Made by a program: the position numbers and the translations under genes. Of a stretch of 45,110 nucleotides of DNA, positions 27,192-42,300 are shown piece after piece. The stretch is from Actinomycetota bacterium. GTDB taxonomy: Bacteria; Actinomycetota; Actinomycetes; S36-B12. The notes beneath the pieces were generated by a model, which was given only the letters and a program-made list of their open reading frames with translations, was not told the origin of the DNA and did not search any database. The stretch covers positions 1-45,110 of the forward strand of contig WLOK01000005.1 of assembly GCA_009699315.1 (NCBI GenBank). Reading direction: 5' to 3'. The stretch's first letter is position 1, and every line of letters begins with the position of its first letter.

Positions 27192-27339
27192 CATGGGCTC
27201 CCTCATATTCAGGGGGAAAGCATCCCACCGCGATGGATCTCGGGCGGCTGTGGCCACTTTTAGTGAATCGACTAATCGCAAGTATTTCGTCGTGGATGTC
27301 GTGCTAGCACCATAAAATGGCCGCCGAGCCAAATCTGGA

Positions 27340-27388
27340 GTGACTGGCTGGTTGCGCACGGTTACCCTCAAGAGTCCCCTAACTGAGG
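27340..27388 (+). promoter_or_regulatory. Predicted promoter and ribosome site of the giant gene
   Basis: GTGACT (27340-27345, -35), a 17-nt spacer and TACCCT (27363-27368, -10), then a leader of roughly 18 nt with GAGG (27385-27388) 4 nt before the ATG. Moderate match to sigma-70 type elements. The 201-bp gap to the divergent enoyl-CoA hydratase-like gene holds nothing else I can name. Confidence 0.4.
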
Positions 27389-27392
27389 TTAT

Positions 27393-30300
27393 ATGACGCA
27401 CTTGCGAAAGATCGTCCCGATTGTGGCGGCCGCGAGCATCCTCGCGACCGGATTGCTTGGCGCGGAGGTCGCTTCCGCGAGCCCCGTCGAAGCCAATTCG
27501 CCCTCGACGGATTCAGGCTCGGTGCTTGCTCCGGCGCGCGTATCCGCGATCGCCGTACATAGAGGGACAGAGATCCACATTGAGCCGGCTGCTTCCCAGC
27601 CAGGTGCGCTTGATCCGACGAGCTACCAAATTGTGACGTGTGGCCCCTACGCGCCCAAGTCAGCACAACTCAATGCCGCGTTGGGCGATGTGTGTGTCGG
27701 TGACACCACTTACCAGGTGAAAGAAATCCCAGCCTCGATGACCACGGTCGTAGCGGATTGCAAGCCATCGCCCGAGTACTGGTGCGTGATCGCCGTTCGC
27801 GGCGTCAACGGCTCCCAGCTCTCAGAACCGAAGATCTCTGGTGCGGGTGGCGTAGCTCCGAACCCTCCGCGCGATCTGCTTGCTACTCCAGAAGCTGATG
27901 GTCGATCGATTCTGGTCTCTTGGTCCGCCGGTGCCCCAGCGAAACAGGCGAAGGGCATCCCAGCCATCGCGACAAGATACGAAGTGCTCATTGATGGCAG
28001 GGTTGTCGCTCGCGATCTACAGAAGACCGAATACCTCGGCCAGTGCGGTATTGCCCAAGAGTGCACCTACGCCGTTCGCGCTGTTAGTGCAGCGGGACGA
28101 TCAAAGAGCGTTGTCGTGACTGCTGCCACTGCCGGCACCCAAGCACCGACTATAGATCCGTTGGGTGCAGGGCTCGTGGAGCCAGGCACAGCCCAAATTG
28201 TCGGTGCACGAGGCAACGGCCCGTCTGATGAGCGACCGGTACGCATCGACTTCGCGTCTGCGTTAACACCAAGTCTTGTGCGGTACTCCGCAGAGGCGAC
28301 ACTCACGGCGAATGGACGCTGGGTGCTGGTTGTTCCGGCCGACGTAGTCGCAGGCACGTACAACCTGACGGCCACGCAAGGAACATTTTCGACGTCCTTG
28401 TCTTCAGTGCACATTTCCGCGGATGTTCCATTGACCGCAAACGTGTCAGTCGTCGCTGGCGGCGTCGTTCTCACAGGCACAGCCGTGACATCAGAGATCG
28501 CCGGTCCGGTCACCATTACCGACAGCAAGTTCGGCACCGTCACGGTTGAAGTGAATGCTGCTGGTGGTTGGGCATACACAATCCCCATCTCCGCACAGGG
28601 ACTCGGGTCGCATGCAGTCACCGTCACGCAGACGGTTCCGGGTGAGATGGGGCGCACTTCCGCTATCAACTATCGCGTTGAATCCCTGAGCGGTTGGACA
28701 CCGCGTGCGGCGAAGGCACCAGCAAAGCCCGCAGCACCCACTGTAGTCGCGGGAGATTCATCTGCGGTCGTCTCGTGGAAGGCGCCGGCAGACAATGGAT
28801 CGAAAATCACGAGCTACGTTGTTACATCAACCCCGGGCAGCAAGACCTGCACCTACACAGTTCCCAAGACGGGTACGTCACTTAATAAGTGCACCGTCGC
28901 GGGGCTGACTAACGCAACTTCCTACAAGTTCACGGTCAAGGCCATCAACGCCGGTGGCTCATCTCCGCTGTCGTCGGCCTCCGCTGCAATCACGCCGAAG
29001 GGTAAGCCGTTAGCGCCGGCGAAGCCGACAGCTCGCGTGATGGGTAGAACGATCGTGGTGTCGTGGACAGCCCCGAACGACCAGGGTTCTCCGATCACGA
29101 AATACACGGTCAAGCCTTCGAGTGGCACTCTGCCGTGCGTGTTCACACGCGCAACAGCAGTGACCTGCACGGTTGCTGCACCGCTGAGTGGCGTCGCATA
29201 CACCTACCAGGTGTCGGCGACCAATGCGATTGGCACCTCTGCGCTCTCTCCCGCTTCAGCCGCAGTGACTTACGTGGCGGGAACTGCGCCGGGCGCACCA
29301 ACGGCGGTCACCCTGATCTCTCGCGACGGCGCCATGAGCATCAAGTGGACTCCACCGGTGAGCGATGGGGGCAGCCCCATCACGTTGTACACCGCGACGG
29401 CAACCAGTGCACAAACGTTTGAAGGCGTAGCGCTGGGTGGGCCAGCAAAATCGTGCACGTACAATGCGACTGGTTCGTCCAATATGTGCTCGATAAGTGG
29501 TCTGACAAATGGAGATCACTACAAATTCACTGTGACTGCGACCAATGCCCTGGGTACGTCGGTGGCCTCGGGTGAGTCCGCGGATACTTTTGTTGGTGCG
29601 CCTATGACTCCGTTGATCTCAAGCGTGACACCAACCGATCATGGTGCAGTTGTCGACTTCCAGACTGTGGCGACGCCAGCAAACATGCTCGTACCGATTG
29701 GGGGAAAATACGAATGCATGGTCGTCGGGCATCCCGAAATCACGGCTTCCGGGAGCGACTACAACCACACATGTACTTTCTACTCGTTGGTGAACGGTAC
29801 GAGTTATCGGTTTGTGGTCCGAGCTAGAGCAGATACCCCGATGTGGACGCCGTACTGGGCCTACAGCCAGTACTCAGAGCCGAGTGAACCGGTCACGCCG
29901 GTAGGTCAGCCATCCGCTCCTACATCGGTGCGCGCCTACTCATTCAATAGTGGCCTGTTGGTGTCCTGGGTGGCTCCAACGAATACTGGTGGATTACCCA
30001 TCACGGCATATTCGGTCGTCGCCAAGCTACCGTCGGGGTCGACCGTATTATCTGAGAGATTCGCGAGTACGACTCGCGTTGTGTCACTTGATGGACTCGA
30101 AAATGGAATCCCCTACACGGTGACCGTGAAAGCTCTCAATGAGCAAGTTGCTGGTCGAGCCGCTGAGGCAACTGCAGGTGCGTGGTCAGCAAAACCGTCG
30201 GCGCCGCTCAATGTCACTGTGGTGTCATCGGGAAATCGCGAGGCCGTCCTGTCGTGGGATCCACCACTAGACCAACCGGTGCCGGTGACCTCCTACACCA

Positions 30301-33300
30301 TAACCGCGACCAACTACTATATAACTTCGCAGACCCTCACGCAGACAACAAGCGGTGGGGGTCCTTATACGTTTACGGGCCTAACCAACGGCCTCACGTA
30401 CACGTTCACCATTGTTGCTACGAACGACGCCGGAGATGGTCCCGCGTCTGCGGTGTCGGCGCAGGTAGTGCCAGCGACTGTCCCTGATGCACCGCCGGCA
30501 TTTTTTGACGCCAATATTGGTGGATCAGTGGAGTACTACCCGTCTGCTTTGGCGGCGTTGTGGACTGAGCCGGTCTCGAATGGCGGTTCTCCAGTCACTG
30601 GCTATCGGATCACAGCCACCCCAGTCATTGGTGAGCCGGTGACAACGTTCATTACGGGTGGCTACTGTTCGTATTCCTCTTATTACTGGGGTTTCGTGTG
30701 CAGCGGAATGCTCACGGGTCTCTCAGCAGGAAAAACCTATTCGTTTTCGGTACGAGCCGTGAACGACGTAGGAGATTCCAGCCCCTTGGAACTCGGTGAC
30801 TATGTAGTTCAGGGCCCACCATCAGCGCCGACCAATGTCGTGGTCACTCCGTTGAATCACGGACTGCGCATCACGTGGTCTGCTTCAACGTTGGGCGCCG
30901 GCTCAGACACCTACTACGAGGCTGTTCTCAATACCAATTTCCTGGGCTTCGAACAGTCTGGCTGCAAGCGGGTTTATGCGCCGGAGTCGGGCAATATGTC
31001 GTGCGATATTTTCGAAGCGACACCGGGGACGGCACTATCGAACGGGGTGGACTACCCGGTGGTAGTCGCTGTAGCGAATCCCTACGGGAGCAACAGCGTT
31101 TCTAGGACAGGCACGCCTGCCGCGCAGCGCCCTCAGCCGCCTACCGGAGTCGCCGCGTCGGCGAATGGCGCAGGGCAGATGCTCGTGACGTGGACAGCAC
31201 CCTCGGATAACGGTGGAGCATCCGTTGCGGGCTATCGCGTAAGTGTTGTGGGCAATGGCGTGCTCGGGTGCACTCCGGCGGGTGCAGCTACGTCGTGCAC
31301 CGTGAATGGCCTCACTTCTGGCACTACGTATTCATTCACGGTGACAGCGACAAACTCAGTCGGGTCGAGTGTGGCGTCAGATGCCTCAGCGGGAGTGGCA
31401 GCGACGGGTCGGCCAGATGCGCCCAGCATAAATTCCATCTCTGGCGTGGCTGGCGGATTCACCCTCTCGGTGACTCCCGGAAGTGAGCGTGGCTACGCTC
31501 CTGTGGCGTACCGCGTGCGTGCCACCGATGTGGCTAACGAGGCAACCGTGATCTATTACGCGTCGGCTGACGCGAACACGACCTTCACCGCTCCATCGGG
31601 CACGCTCGTCCTTGGCCACACCTACAACATGAGTGTGCAGGCGTGTAGCACACTCGGAATATATTTTGTGACCCCTTGTTCGTCTCCTGGCCAAAGCGCA
31701 TGGGCAGAAGCATCCGTGGTGTTCGTGGCAGCCTATGTTCCGCTTGCGCCAACTGTTTTGACCGTAGTGGCGGGAGATGCCTCAGCGCGTTTGACTTACA
31801 CCGCTCCGACTGGCTCCGGTGCCGCGATTACCGGATACACAGTGACGGTCAATGACACCACAGCTTCGACATCAACGACGGTGGCAGCAGGAACGACAAC
31901 TGCCGATATCACGGGCCTTATCAATAACCATGCCTATACATTTTCTGTCACTGCATCTAATGCCGCCGGCACCTCAACTCCTTCGTCGACTACCGGTGCA
32001 GTAACACCAGAAGGTGCTCCCGGCGCTCCCAGCGATGTCATCGCGACGCGAGCAGGAAAGGGAGCCATTTCGGTGGCGTTCGTCGCGCCCACGGACGCAG
32101 GCGGCTCCGACATCACGGGCTATCGCGTTCGTGCCATCGACATTCTTGGAAATGTCTTCGCAAACACTGGAAGCAGTAGCCCAATCACGATTTCGGGTCT
32201 CACTAACGGCGCCATTTACGCCGTCTACGCTCAGGCAACGAAGTCTGTCGGGCGAATTCTGGGGTCAAGCGCTCGTGCGACTGAGGACATCATTCCACGC
32301 GGCGTTCCCGAAGCTCCATCATCGGTGTCGGCCACCAACTATGAAGATGGTCGATCGACAATCACCTTTTCCGCGGCAGAGTCCAATGCATCTCCAATCA
32401 CGTCTTACACCGTCACCGCCACCGACTTCACGGTCCCAGGCACGCGGGTAGTCTCCGGTTCGGGAAGTCCCATTGATGTCACGGGGCTCACGAATGGCCA
32501 CACCTATCGCTTCACCGTTTTTGCCACCAACGTGTATGGCAATGGCGCGGAACAGTCCAATGGCGTAAATATCTACCCCATCGGCAGGCCGACAGCACCA
32601 ACAGTGACAGCCGTTACGGCGGACTCTTCAACGTCTGCAATGGTGGCGTTCCTTGCATCGTCGAGTAATGGCGGAAGTTCTATTACAAGTTATGTGGTCA
32701 CCGCCACTTCGTTAACTAACGCGGCTCACAGTCTCATCACCTCAAATGTCGGAAGTCCGATATCCGTGACCGGTCTGACGGCGGGCGACAACTACACCTT
32801 CGCGGTTGCCGCCACCAACTACTCCACAAGTGGTGGCGCTCATGGCGGCGTGGGCGCATCTTCACCGCAAGTTGCGGCTCGGCCGGGTGTTCCAAGTTCA
32901 CTAGTGGCTAGCTCCGGAGATTCGTCGGTGCAGGTCGAGTGGAGCCCACCGACCGCTGTCTTCGGCGAGACCCCCACGCTCTACCAAGCGACAGTGAGCC
33001 CAGGTGGACAGACGTGCACAACTACATCACTACCTGCTTGCACAGTGACAGGCTTGACTAACTACACCGACTACACGGTCTCTGTTGTCGCAATCACAGG
33101 CGGTGGTACTTCAGCTGCTACTTCTCCGGTGTCCTTTCGCCCCACGCCGAATGTTGGGTCCGCGACCTCAGTGCCGGGAGCGCCGACCAGTGTGAATGTC
33201 AACATCACGTCCGGATCAGCCGTGGTGTCGTGGACTCCTCCCACGGTCACCGGGGGTGCCATCGACCTATTCACCGCGACGGCTCAACCCGGTGGTGCGA

Positions 33301-36300
33301 CCTGCAACTCTCAGCCGCGTGAAGTGGGTGGCAAGTTCAGTTGCAACCTCACCGGACTTGATGATTATGCGATCTATTCGATCACGGTTACGGCGACAAA
33401 CTCCCTCGGCACGGGTGTCGCATCTGATGTGGTTCAAGCGACGATTTGTGGCGCTGTGTGGCCCCGTGGCCCCACGTGTTCCTCACTCTTCAACGCACCC
33501 CTCGGCGGCTTTCCGCTACGGGTAAGTGGCGGAGTCAAGGTGACGTGGCTGCCTAGGTCGGCTGACGAGCTGGGCGTGTCGACTGCCTTCGCATCACCCT
33601 CAGGCGCGTCGTGCACAAGCAATGCTGCTTCACCGTTGCTCGACAACTTGGGCCGCCGCTATTGCGTGATCCCTGGATCGTTTTCCTCGAGCGAGGTATT
33701 TCGAGTGCAGGGACCAAGTGGTAGCACGACACTGCCTAACTTGGCTGGTTTCGCGACTCTCTCCGTCCCGAGATATACACACGAACTTGATCCACGCGTG
33801 ACGGGCACCTCGAATCTCGGCAGGGTCGACGTCCTGGCGGTACCAACAAGCTGTGTCGAATACTTCACTTGCGCAACCTCACGCCGATTCACTGGCACGG
33901 TTACGGCAGGGGCATTCGATATCGCCTTGGAAAATCTTCCAGACGGTACCTACTCGGTGTTTGTTGCTGACGAGGATCCGAGTGGTCCGCTGCCGGTGAC
34001 TGCACCTGCAACGATGCTGATTGACCGCATCGATCCCACGCCCCTTTATGTTGTCGATCGTGGAGGTCGTGGCACGACCGGCACAGATAACCAGGCCACG
34101 CTGCGTGGTGAAGCCGAATGCGACATCACCACGAGTCTCAATATTGACTGGTACGCGGGTGATTCGGCGACCGGTGCACCGGTGTTCTCACAGAGTCCGA
34201 GCCGAGCTGCGACCTTGGTACCGGGGCGATGCTCCTACTCTTCCACGGCCCCCGGTTTAGCTGATGGTCAATACACAGTGGTCGTGCGAATGGTAGATCT
34301 AGCCGGCAATATCGCGGAGGACAACCTTGACTTCTACCTAGACACAATAGGGCCGAGCGTCTTAGTTACATCGCCCGCTGGCGATGAAGAAGTACCGGCC
34401 GGCATAACTGAGATAGCAGGTACGTCTCCGAGTGTATTCGGGGACCGCGATACGGTTGCAATCACGGCGACAAAAGGTTCGTTGACCTATCGCTCTGCAC
34501 CGAGAGTCGTTGGTGATGCATTCACCACCCGAATGAATCTGCCATCCGGTGTGTGGACCGTGCGAGTCACTCGCTTTGATTCCGCCCAAAACTCCGCCAC
34601 ACAGACTCGCACGATCACGGTTGTGGATGCGGCTACCGATGTGTCTATCTCTTTGCCGACGAGCGGATCAGTTGTAGCAACATCGACAACGATCGCGGGC
34701 TGGGCTCGACCTGGCTCCACGGTGGTCGTGACAGCTGATGACACGACGCTGGGCACGATTGTGGCCGACACGCTCGGCTCTTGGTCGACCCCGGTGAGTT
34801 TGTCGGCAGGAGTGACATCGCTGAGGGCAGCGGTAGGGGCGGCAGGCACCGACGTCAGTGTGACGGTGGGAACTCCTTCGGCTGCCATGACTATCGCGAA
34901 GCCGGGGGTTGGTGGTCGCACTAATGGTCGTCCACTCTTCGGCACTGGCCCGGCGAACTCGATCGTCAATGTCACCGTCGATTCCCAGACTTTCCCAGTG
35001 ACTGTTAATGCTTCTGGAGTCTGGACGCAGACACTAGGAACATTTTCTCCTGGAAGCCACACAGTCACGGCCACAGACGGTGCAACCACCGCCTCAACAA
35101 TCATCTTCATTGACCGGACGGTGCCGACGCTCTCCGTGACAGCACCACTAGCTGGTTTGACTAGCGCGCAAGGTGTGACTCTCACCGGTGATGTGTCCTT
35201 GGGTGATCCGGGCGTAGTTCGACTAGATTTTTATCACGGGTCAGATTCGACATCCGCTGTGGCATTTTCCCAGAATCTCGCAATGGCGAATGGATACCTG
35301 CTCTCAGGATTCCCGAGTGGAGTCGATGACGGCCAGTGGACGCTTATTGCGTCACGTGTAGATGCGTACGGCAACGTCGGTGCGCTACAGCGCACCTTTA
35401 CGTACGACTCCACCTCTCCTGCATTAACTACCAACGTGAAAGGGAGCATGCCGGCACCGCTCACTCTGGCTGGGGTCGCTGGAAGTGCAGAAGGTGATGG
35501 TCCAGTGACAATCACAGTAGATGGGGTTCTGTGGACGGGGTCGACCGGCGCCTATAACTACACACCCGCACCCGCGATCACGAGCGGTGATCACTCTGTG
35601 ATCATTCGCCAAGTTGATGCCGCCGGCAACGTCTCTCTATTTTCTCAGTATGTAAATGTTGATGCGATTCCACCTGCGTTGACTGTCAATCCAATAGTCA
35701 ACCCGAATCCGCATGAATACGTGGTGAGCGCGTCAGCACCTCGAGAAAATGATGGGCGAGTGATTATCTCCTTTACTCCAGATGATTCACCGGCGATGGT
35801 CTCAAGTTTCGATATCTATCCCAGCAACCAAGTGGTCTCTCACTACGCAAATTTGGAGTCTGGCTGGTGGACCGTGCGCGTGTCGCGGGCGGATCAGGCG
35901 GGTAACGAGACGGTGCACACGGAGCGGCTCCTCGTCGACACCGAGGCACCGCAACTAGACCTCACGTCACCAAGCGGGCGCACTAGCGACAGAACCCCAA
36001 CAATTACCGGAACCACCTCGACGGAGTCCTATCGCTTGGACGCGATGCACGTCACATTCACGCGCTTGGGAGCGTCAACCCCGACACAGTCAGTCGACTT
36101 TTCTCCGGTGGCGGGCGAATTCTCAGTCACTCCCCCCGCACTGCCTGACGACACCTACACGGTCCGGGTTTCGCGTGAGGACCCGGTCTTCCCAGCCGTT
36201 GTCACACAAACGATCGTGATTGACACGACTGCTCCGAGTCTCAGCGTCACCGCGCCACCGGCTGAGCCAAGCGACATCCACTCGGTTAAGGCAGTGTGCG

Positions 36301-39300
36301 GAACCGCTGGCACAGCACCGGGGGATGACCCCACCGTGACGGTGACTTGGACAACTGTCTTCGACGGCTCGATCTTTGTGCAGACAGTGACGCCAAGTGC
36401 CGGTGCATTCTGCGCCTACCCGCAGCGTTCGGCTCTCTATGACGTTGTGGTTCGACAATCAGATTCTGTGGGAAACACCGCGACCTCTATCTCAGCCCGG
36501 TACTTCGTTGACATACAAGCTCCCGTGGTAAGTGTCGATGGAGTCGCGGGAGGAAGTCGTTATCTCCCGGCGCTTACTGGCCTTGCCGGATCATTGCCAG
36601 GCGATGCGACAGAGGTAACAGTTGTCTTGGCTCGTCGAGGAGATGGCTGCTACTGCACAACCGCGATTCGCACGGCGCAAGTAGTTGACGGTGTCTGGCG
36701 ACTCCCGCTCCTAGATCTAACTTCTGATCTATGGAGCTATCGATCGGTGACTCAGTCTGATGCCGCTGGCAATAGCACCACCGTGACCTATCCCTCAGAT
36801 CCATATGTCTATGGGTTCACGGTGGACAACTCGCCGATAGCTGTGCCAGTGGCATCACGGCGGGGAGACTCCATCCGTTTTGATGTCAATCAACCCTATG
36901 CGGCATACGCGACAACGATTCACATGAAGATTTATCGAGGTTCCACGGCTACTACGCCAGTCTATGCTGCTTCGCTCGGGCAGGGTTCTGGACCAAAGGG
37001 CTACGAAACTCTTTATCGTAACCATCCGTTCGCTTCGGACGTTTATTTCGGCAATGGCAACTACGTAGTGCAGTACGAGGTTCAAGACAGTGCGGGCCGC
37101 GTTGCCAAGTCAGCGGAAATCCCGGTGCGAATGTCGTGGGTCGTGCCACGAGTCACGGTGACCGCCGTTACGGCCGGAGATGTCTCAACTCCAGTCTCAA
37201 CAGTCAAATTCGGGACGCCGCTCACAGTTTCGGGCACGGCTACGGTGAATGAAGTTGACCCATCGACCGTGAGTGTCATGGTCCGTCAGACCTCGGGCAA
37301 CACTTCCTACCGCGATAGCGATGTCAGTGTTTCGTCCGCCGCCTTCTTTGCTACGGCAACTGTCGACGCCGCAGGGACTTGGTCAGTGCCATTGTCCACA
37401 AGGTTCCCTGTCGGGTCGTACTCGATTACGGTGAAGCAAGGCCTAGGGCAATCCATCGGAACAACATTCAGTGTGACCGGGGATGCACCTATCGTGGATT
37501 CAATAGTCATGCGGTCTGTCCGTGGTGTCGACAATCTTCTGTACCAGACAATATTTGTTCGAGGCCGCATTCCCACGGATCGAGCGGTCACGGGGCTGAC
37601 AGCCCGGATCACGTCGCCTGCTCTATCGAATGCGCTCACGACGTGTACCGGGCTAGTACTAACCGGCTCCACGTGGACGTGCTCTTTCACGGGTATCACT
37701 GCTAACGCCTACTCCGATGCGTCTTACACAGTTGAAGCATCGGTCCTAACTGCGGTGAATTATGTGGCGTGCGTCCGGTTCGTGAGCCCTAGTTACCCCG
37801 ACTGCGCTGAATTCCGGACAACCGAAACCACGCAGGCGAGTACCGGCTCCCGGACCGAGTTCCTCAAGTCGACCTACCCGGTCCCGACAATTTCGGCACC
37901 CGTGAATGCAAACACCTACGGCTCTCCAGTGGCAGTCACGGGCACTGTGTCCGTCAGCGCCGGAAACCTTCCTGGAGTCACGCTCAAGGTGTGGTCCGGG
38001 ACTGAAGCTTCGGGTCTTCCCGCTCAAACACTGACTGGCACCGCGGTTTCTGGAACTTATTCGATCCCAGTCACTCTGACTGAAGGCACGTGGACGATTC
38101 AGGTTCAGCAGGTCGATAGTGAGTCTCATGTGGGGCTATCCCCGGCAGTAACTTTTGCCGTTGATACCAGCGCTCCGGTCATAACTTTGCAGTACCCCGT
38201 TTCAGGAGCTTCCGTGCCGAGCGCCTCGATTGGTGGCACGATCACGGGCGGCTACGGAGATGTGCCCTCGTTGTGTAGTACTAGTCCTTACACGTGCACC
38301 AGCCTTAGGGCGTGGCAACGAGATTTTGCCAGCAACCCATCCACTTCGGTGGGGACGGTCACCTACTACGCCGGTTCGAGTGCCAGTGGCACGGTTCTTC
38401 GCACCTCTCGAATCACCACGAATCCCACGCTCACTACTCCGGCACCTGACAACATCTTCCGAGATGTGCAGAATTTGTCCGCGGGCACCTACACCGCCGC
38501 GGTCGAAGCTTCAGATCAGTATGGAAATGTGGCGCGCCAGTCTGTGACATTCACAGTGCGAACTATGACGGCCCCGTTGGTTCCCACCATGACAGTGATG
38601 CTGAACGGCACTTCGCTAAACGCAGACCGCTCTGTAGGAGTCGGCAACTACCAGCGGTATGACATCGCTCTTACAGACTCACCGGTCTCTAGCCCGTATG
38701 CGACGGGTACGGTTAACGTTATGGATGGATCGACCGTCCTTGGAAGCGGCACTCTGGTGCGAGGCGCCGTCACGATCGTCATGGCGACGCCAGCTTTCGG
38801 GAATGTTGGCGCAATTCACGTTGAGTACGCTGGTGATACAAACCACAGACCAGTTTCTTCAGGTACACGATCCGTTACCGTAACTTTGAATACGCCACTT
38901 TGGGTCTATGCTTCTTACCAATTCGGGCGTTCGGCCGCGGGGACCATGTACGCATGGATCAGAGTGCTTTATGACGGTTTTGATTCCAGTGGTACATATC
39001 AGAATTTTCTCTGTCCTGGGCGGATAGATATCTACCGACAAGATGGAATCATGATCTCCGACGTCGGCGGGAGCATGGAGTCTGGTCGCGGACAGTGGAT
39101 CTCGGGTCCTGGAGTCGCAGGTCCCCCACTGTCAGTCGACCTCGCTCAGTCAAATACGTGTGCTGCGCAACGTATGTATACCTCCGGGCCGAACCTCCCG
39201 GCGGCCGTTTTGCCACGAATGTCAGCAAGCGTCGTAACGCAATGGCCACTTGCAAATAAAGACTTTGAAATTCAGGTCGGTGCGGCCGAAGCTTGGGGTG

Positions 39301-42300
39301 GGATAGGTGGCGACATCAGCAATGCACTGATCACGGTGCTAGATGAGAATGGCACAGTCGTCTCGCAAGGATTGACATCCCTCGGTTACTACAACTTCGG
39401 CCGGCCGGCTGGACGAGCGGTAGTGAGAATCGCTACGCCGGGCACGCACAAGCTCACGGTGCGTGTGGGCGGAGGCCAGACGGGGTGGACTGAGCGCACG
39501 GTGGAGTTGACGGTCGTCGTTGACAGCGCAGAGGCGGCATTAAGCCTCTCTATCCCCACCTCGCGTCCGGGGGACAGGCCCACCGCAACGCTCGTGGTCG
39601 GGGGTCCAACGATGCGAGGTACGGGCACTTTCACGTCTTCGCTGCCGGGTGGAGCAGCTCACGCAGTCACTGTCTCGGAGACTCAGTGCGATGTCGCTAA
39701 GTGCTGGATTGCGGCGCCCATCCCGGAGGACATGATTGACCTGGGTACGAACGCTGTTATTCAAGCGAGTTTCACGTCAAGCACTTCAGGTCGCACGTAC
39801 ACGATAGACGCGACAATGCCGCGCACTCGATGGGCACCGGGGCTGGTCCTCACGGCCGGGGCTGGAGTGCCAGGTGGGGTCGGGGCTGTCGCAACAGCGA
39901 GTGGTCAAGTGACCGTCTCGTGGCAAGCTCCCGTGGTGGCAACTGCCACGATCACGGGATACCGCGTCGTCGCGACGCCTGGTGGTGCGAGTTGCGAAAC
40001 CGCAACCGTCGCCCCGGCCGCCGCGCCAGCGACGTCCTGCGCGATAAACGGTCTGACTAATGACACGGATTACACCTTCGCGGTCAGCACTCTCACTACG
40101 TCGGGGCCAAGCGGCGCTGTGACGACTCAGGGCACGCCCAGCGCTTCGGTCTTCGTGCCGCCTCGCTCATTCGCACAGGTGAGTTCCGAGGGAACCTACC
40201 GCCGCAACTCCCTTGTACCCATCAAAGTGGTTATTCCATTTGAGGCGGGCGTTCCGTCTGGACTCAGATCTGGAACCGTGAACATCAATATCGAACAGCC
40301 AAACTGGTGCCGCGTATACCTCTACCCAAGGTCGTACCCATTTTTGTACTGTTTAGGAGCCTCACACCGTGTGACGGTGGATCTGGCAACGGGAGTCTCC
40401 TCAGACGCCCTAACGATCCGCGGCGCCGCACGTGCTGATATTGACCCTGCTAGCTATGCCGCCGCTGGATTAACACCCGCTCTCCTGACACCGACAACGC
40501 GCGTGACCTGGGTCGGCTCTCAAGCCATCGTGACTACCCAGATGTACATCGGGAGTGGCACCCAAGCTTATGGCACCCAATTCACGGTGACGGCGGACTT
40601 CGTGCCCACGGACCTCACCCGCGTCATCGGCGCAGCCACTTCACCAGGAATCGATAGCGTGTATTGGGGCGTCCCGAAGACAAATTTGACTCTTGAGAGT
40701 ACGGGCTCTCCGGTCCTCAAAGTTCAGGTCTCGTCCGCCGTTTTGACTGGAGGCCTATGGGGCCCGGTGCGTGCGCCCAGGACCTCAATTTTGGGGCCGC
40801 AGTATTGGGTGTCTGATCCGACCGAGGAGTCGAGCGCCGACTGGAATGTCCGTCCGCCGCGTGTGGGCGAGACAGTGTTTGTGCGAGCGAGGGCTGACTA
40901 CATATTCGGCGATGACATTGACCAACAGGTACGGCTGGGTCTGGCCGAATCAATTCCCGGAGGCGATCCGCTGTACGTGGATGCGTATGACGGGACAAAC
41001 CACGATCGCCTATTAAGCACAAGAAGTGCGAAGCGAATGGACCCAAGGTCGGGGGTGATCGATTGGAAGATCCGGAATCTTGATTCGACTGAGCCCGTAC
41101 CGAGCGGCGGTGGGGTCACCATCGGGACTCGTGAGATGGGCATCATCGCTGATGATGGCTCAATCTCGGCCTTCTCCCTCAATGTGGACCCTTGGCCGAC
41201 AAGCCAGGTGAGTCAAGTGTCCCGATCAGGATCGAATATCGATGTTTTCACCAGTGCCCGCTGGCCCGGCTTAGCGCCAGAAGTCCAGACGTCGTTGTCG
41301 GACATCATGACAACAGTGAGCATCACGCACAATGGCGTGACGAAACCAATCGCCATTTGCTTCTATTCGAATGTCTGCCTGGATTCGGATGGCAACGGGA
41401 CGAATTTCCTCCCGACCGCTGTGACGAATCTTGGCGCACGAATAGGACTCGTGATTGATGCGTCCTCAATCGGCTATACCTTGAGTGATGCAGACACAAT
41501 CACAGTGTCGACAAGCGCGCCATGGGGCACTGCGATTACTTCGGCGGAGATGCCACTAGTGACACCCGCCATTGCCGTGAATACAACTGGCCCAACACAG
41601 TTGTCTGGCTACGGGAAGTGGCTCGGAGCCACAATCTGGGAGCCAGACTTGAGCGCTCCAGGTTTTGCTGGCTGGCTCGGCGGGTGGGATTTGGTTGAGG
41701 GCCTTGCGGCATTCACGTCGCTACAGCACGACTTCTTCATGGCTGTCTTCAATAGCGAGACGGTAGCGAGCGTATTTATGCAGTTGACGTCGGCTGCTCT
41801 ATCGTTTGTGCCCGTATTCGGCACTGCTTATGCGGCGATGCAATGTGCGTCTTGGCAGTGTGTGGCCTTCTCGGTGGGAGCTTCTGCAGCTGGCGCTTTC
41901 GCGCCGAAGCTACTGAAGGGCATTTATGAGGGCTATAAGGCCGGAACCAAAGTGGGCGTATCTCGATTGGGTATGTTTGTCGGCCGCTTAGGCAATGGTG
42001 CAAACACACTCAAATCGCGCATTGTGAAAACGCTGCCGACTCGAATTCAGAACGCGATGAAGAGTGAAGCAACCCTACGAGGGACGATTATTAAGGGGAC
42101 TCTCAAGGCCTTTGGCAAGATGAGCATAAAGGTTGGCGTGCAGGAGATCAATATCGCACGCGGGGCCGTAGATCGTCCTGGATCGCCCGATGTTGCATCT
42201 ACAATCCAGCAACCAATGCCCGAACTGAATTCTCCGGTCAATAACGTTGCATTTCGGGCCAACCCGGCGCTAGCGGAACTCTTAGCGAATCAAGTAGCAG

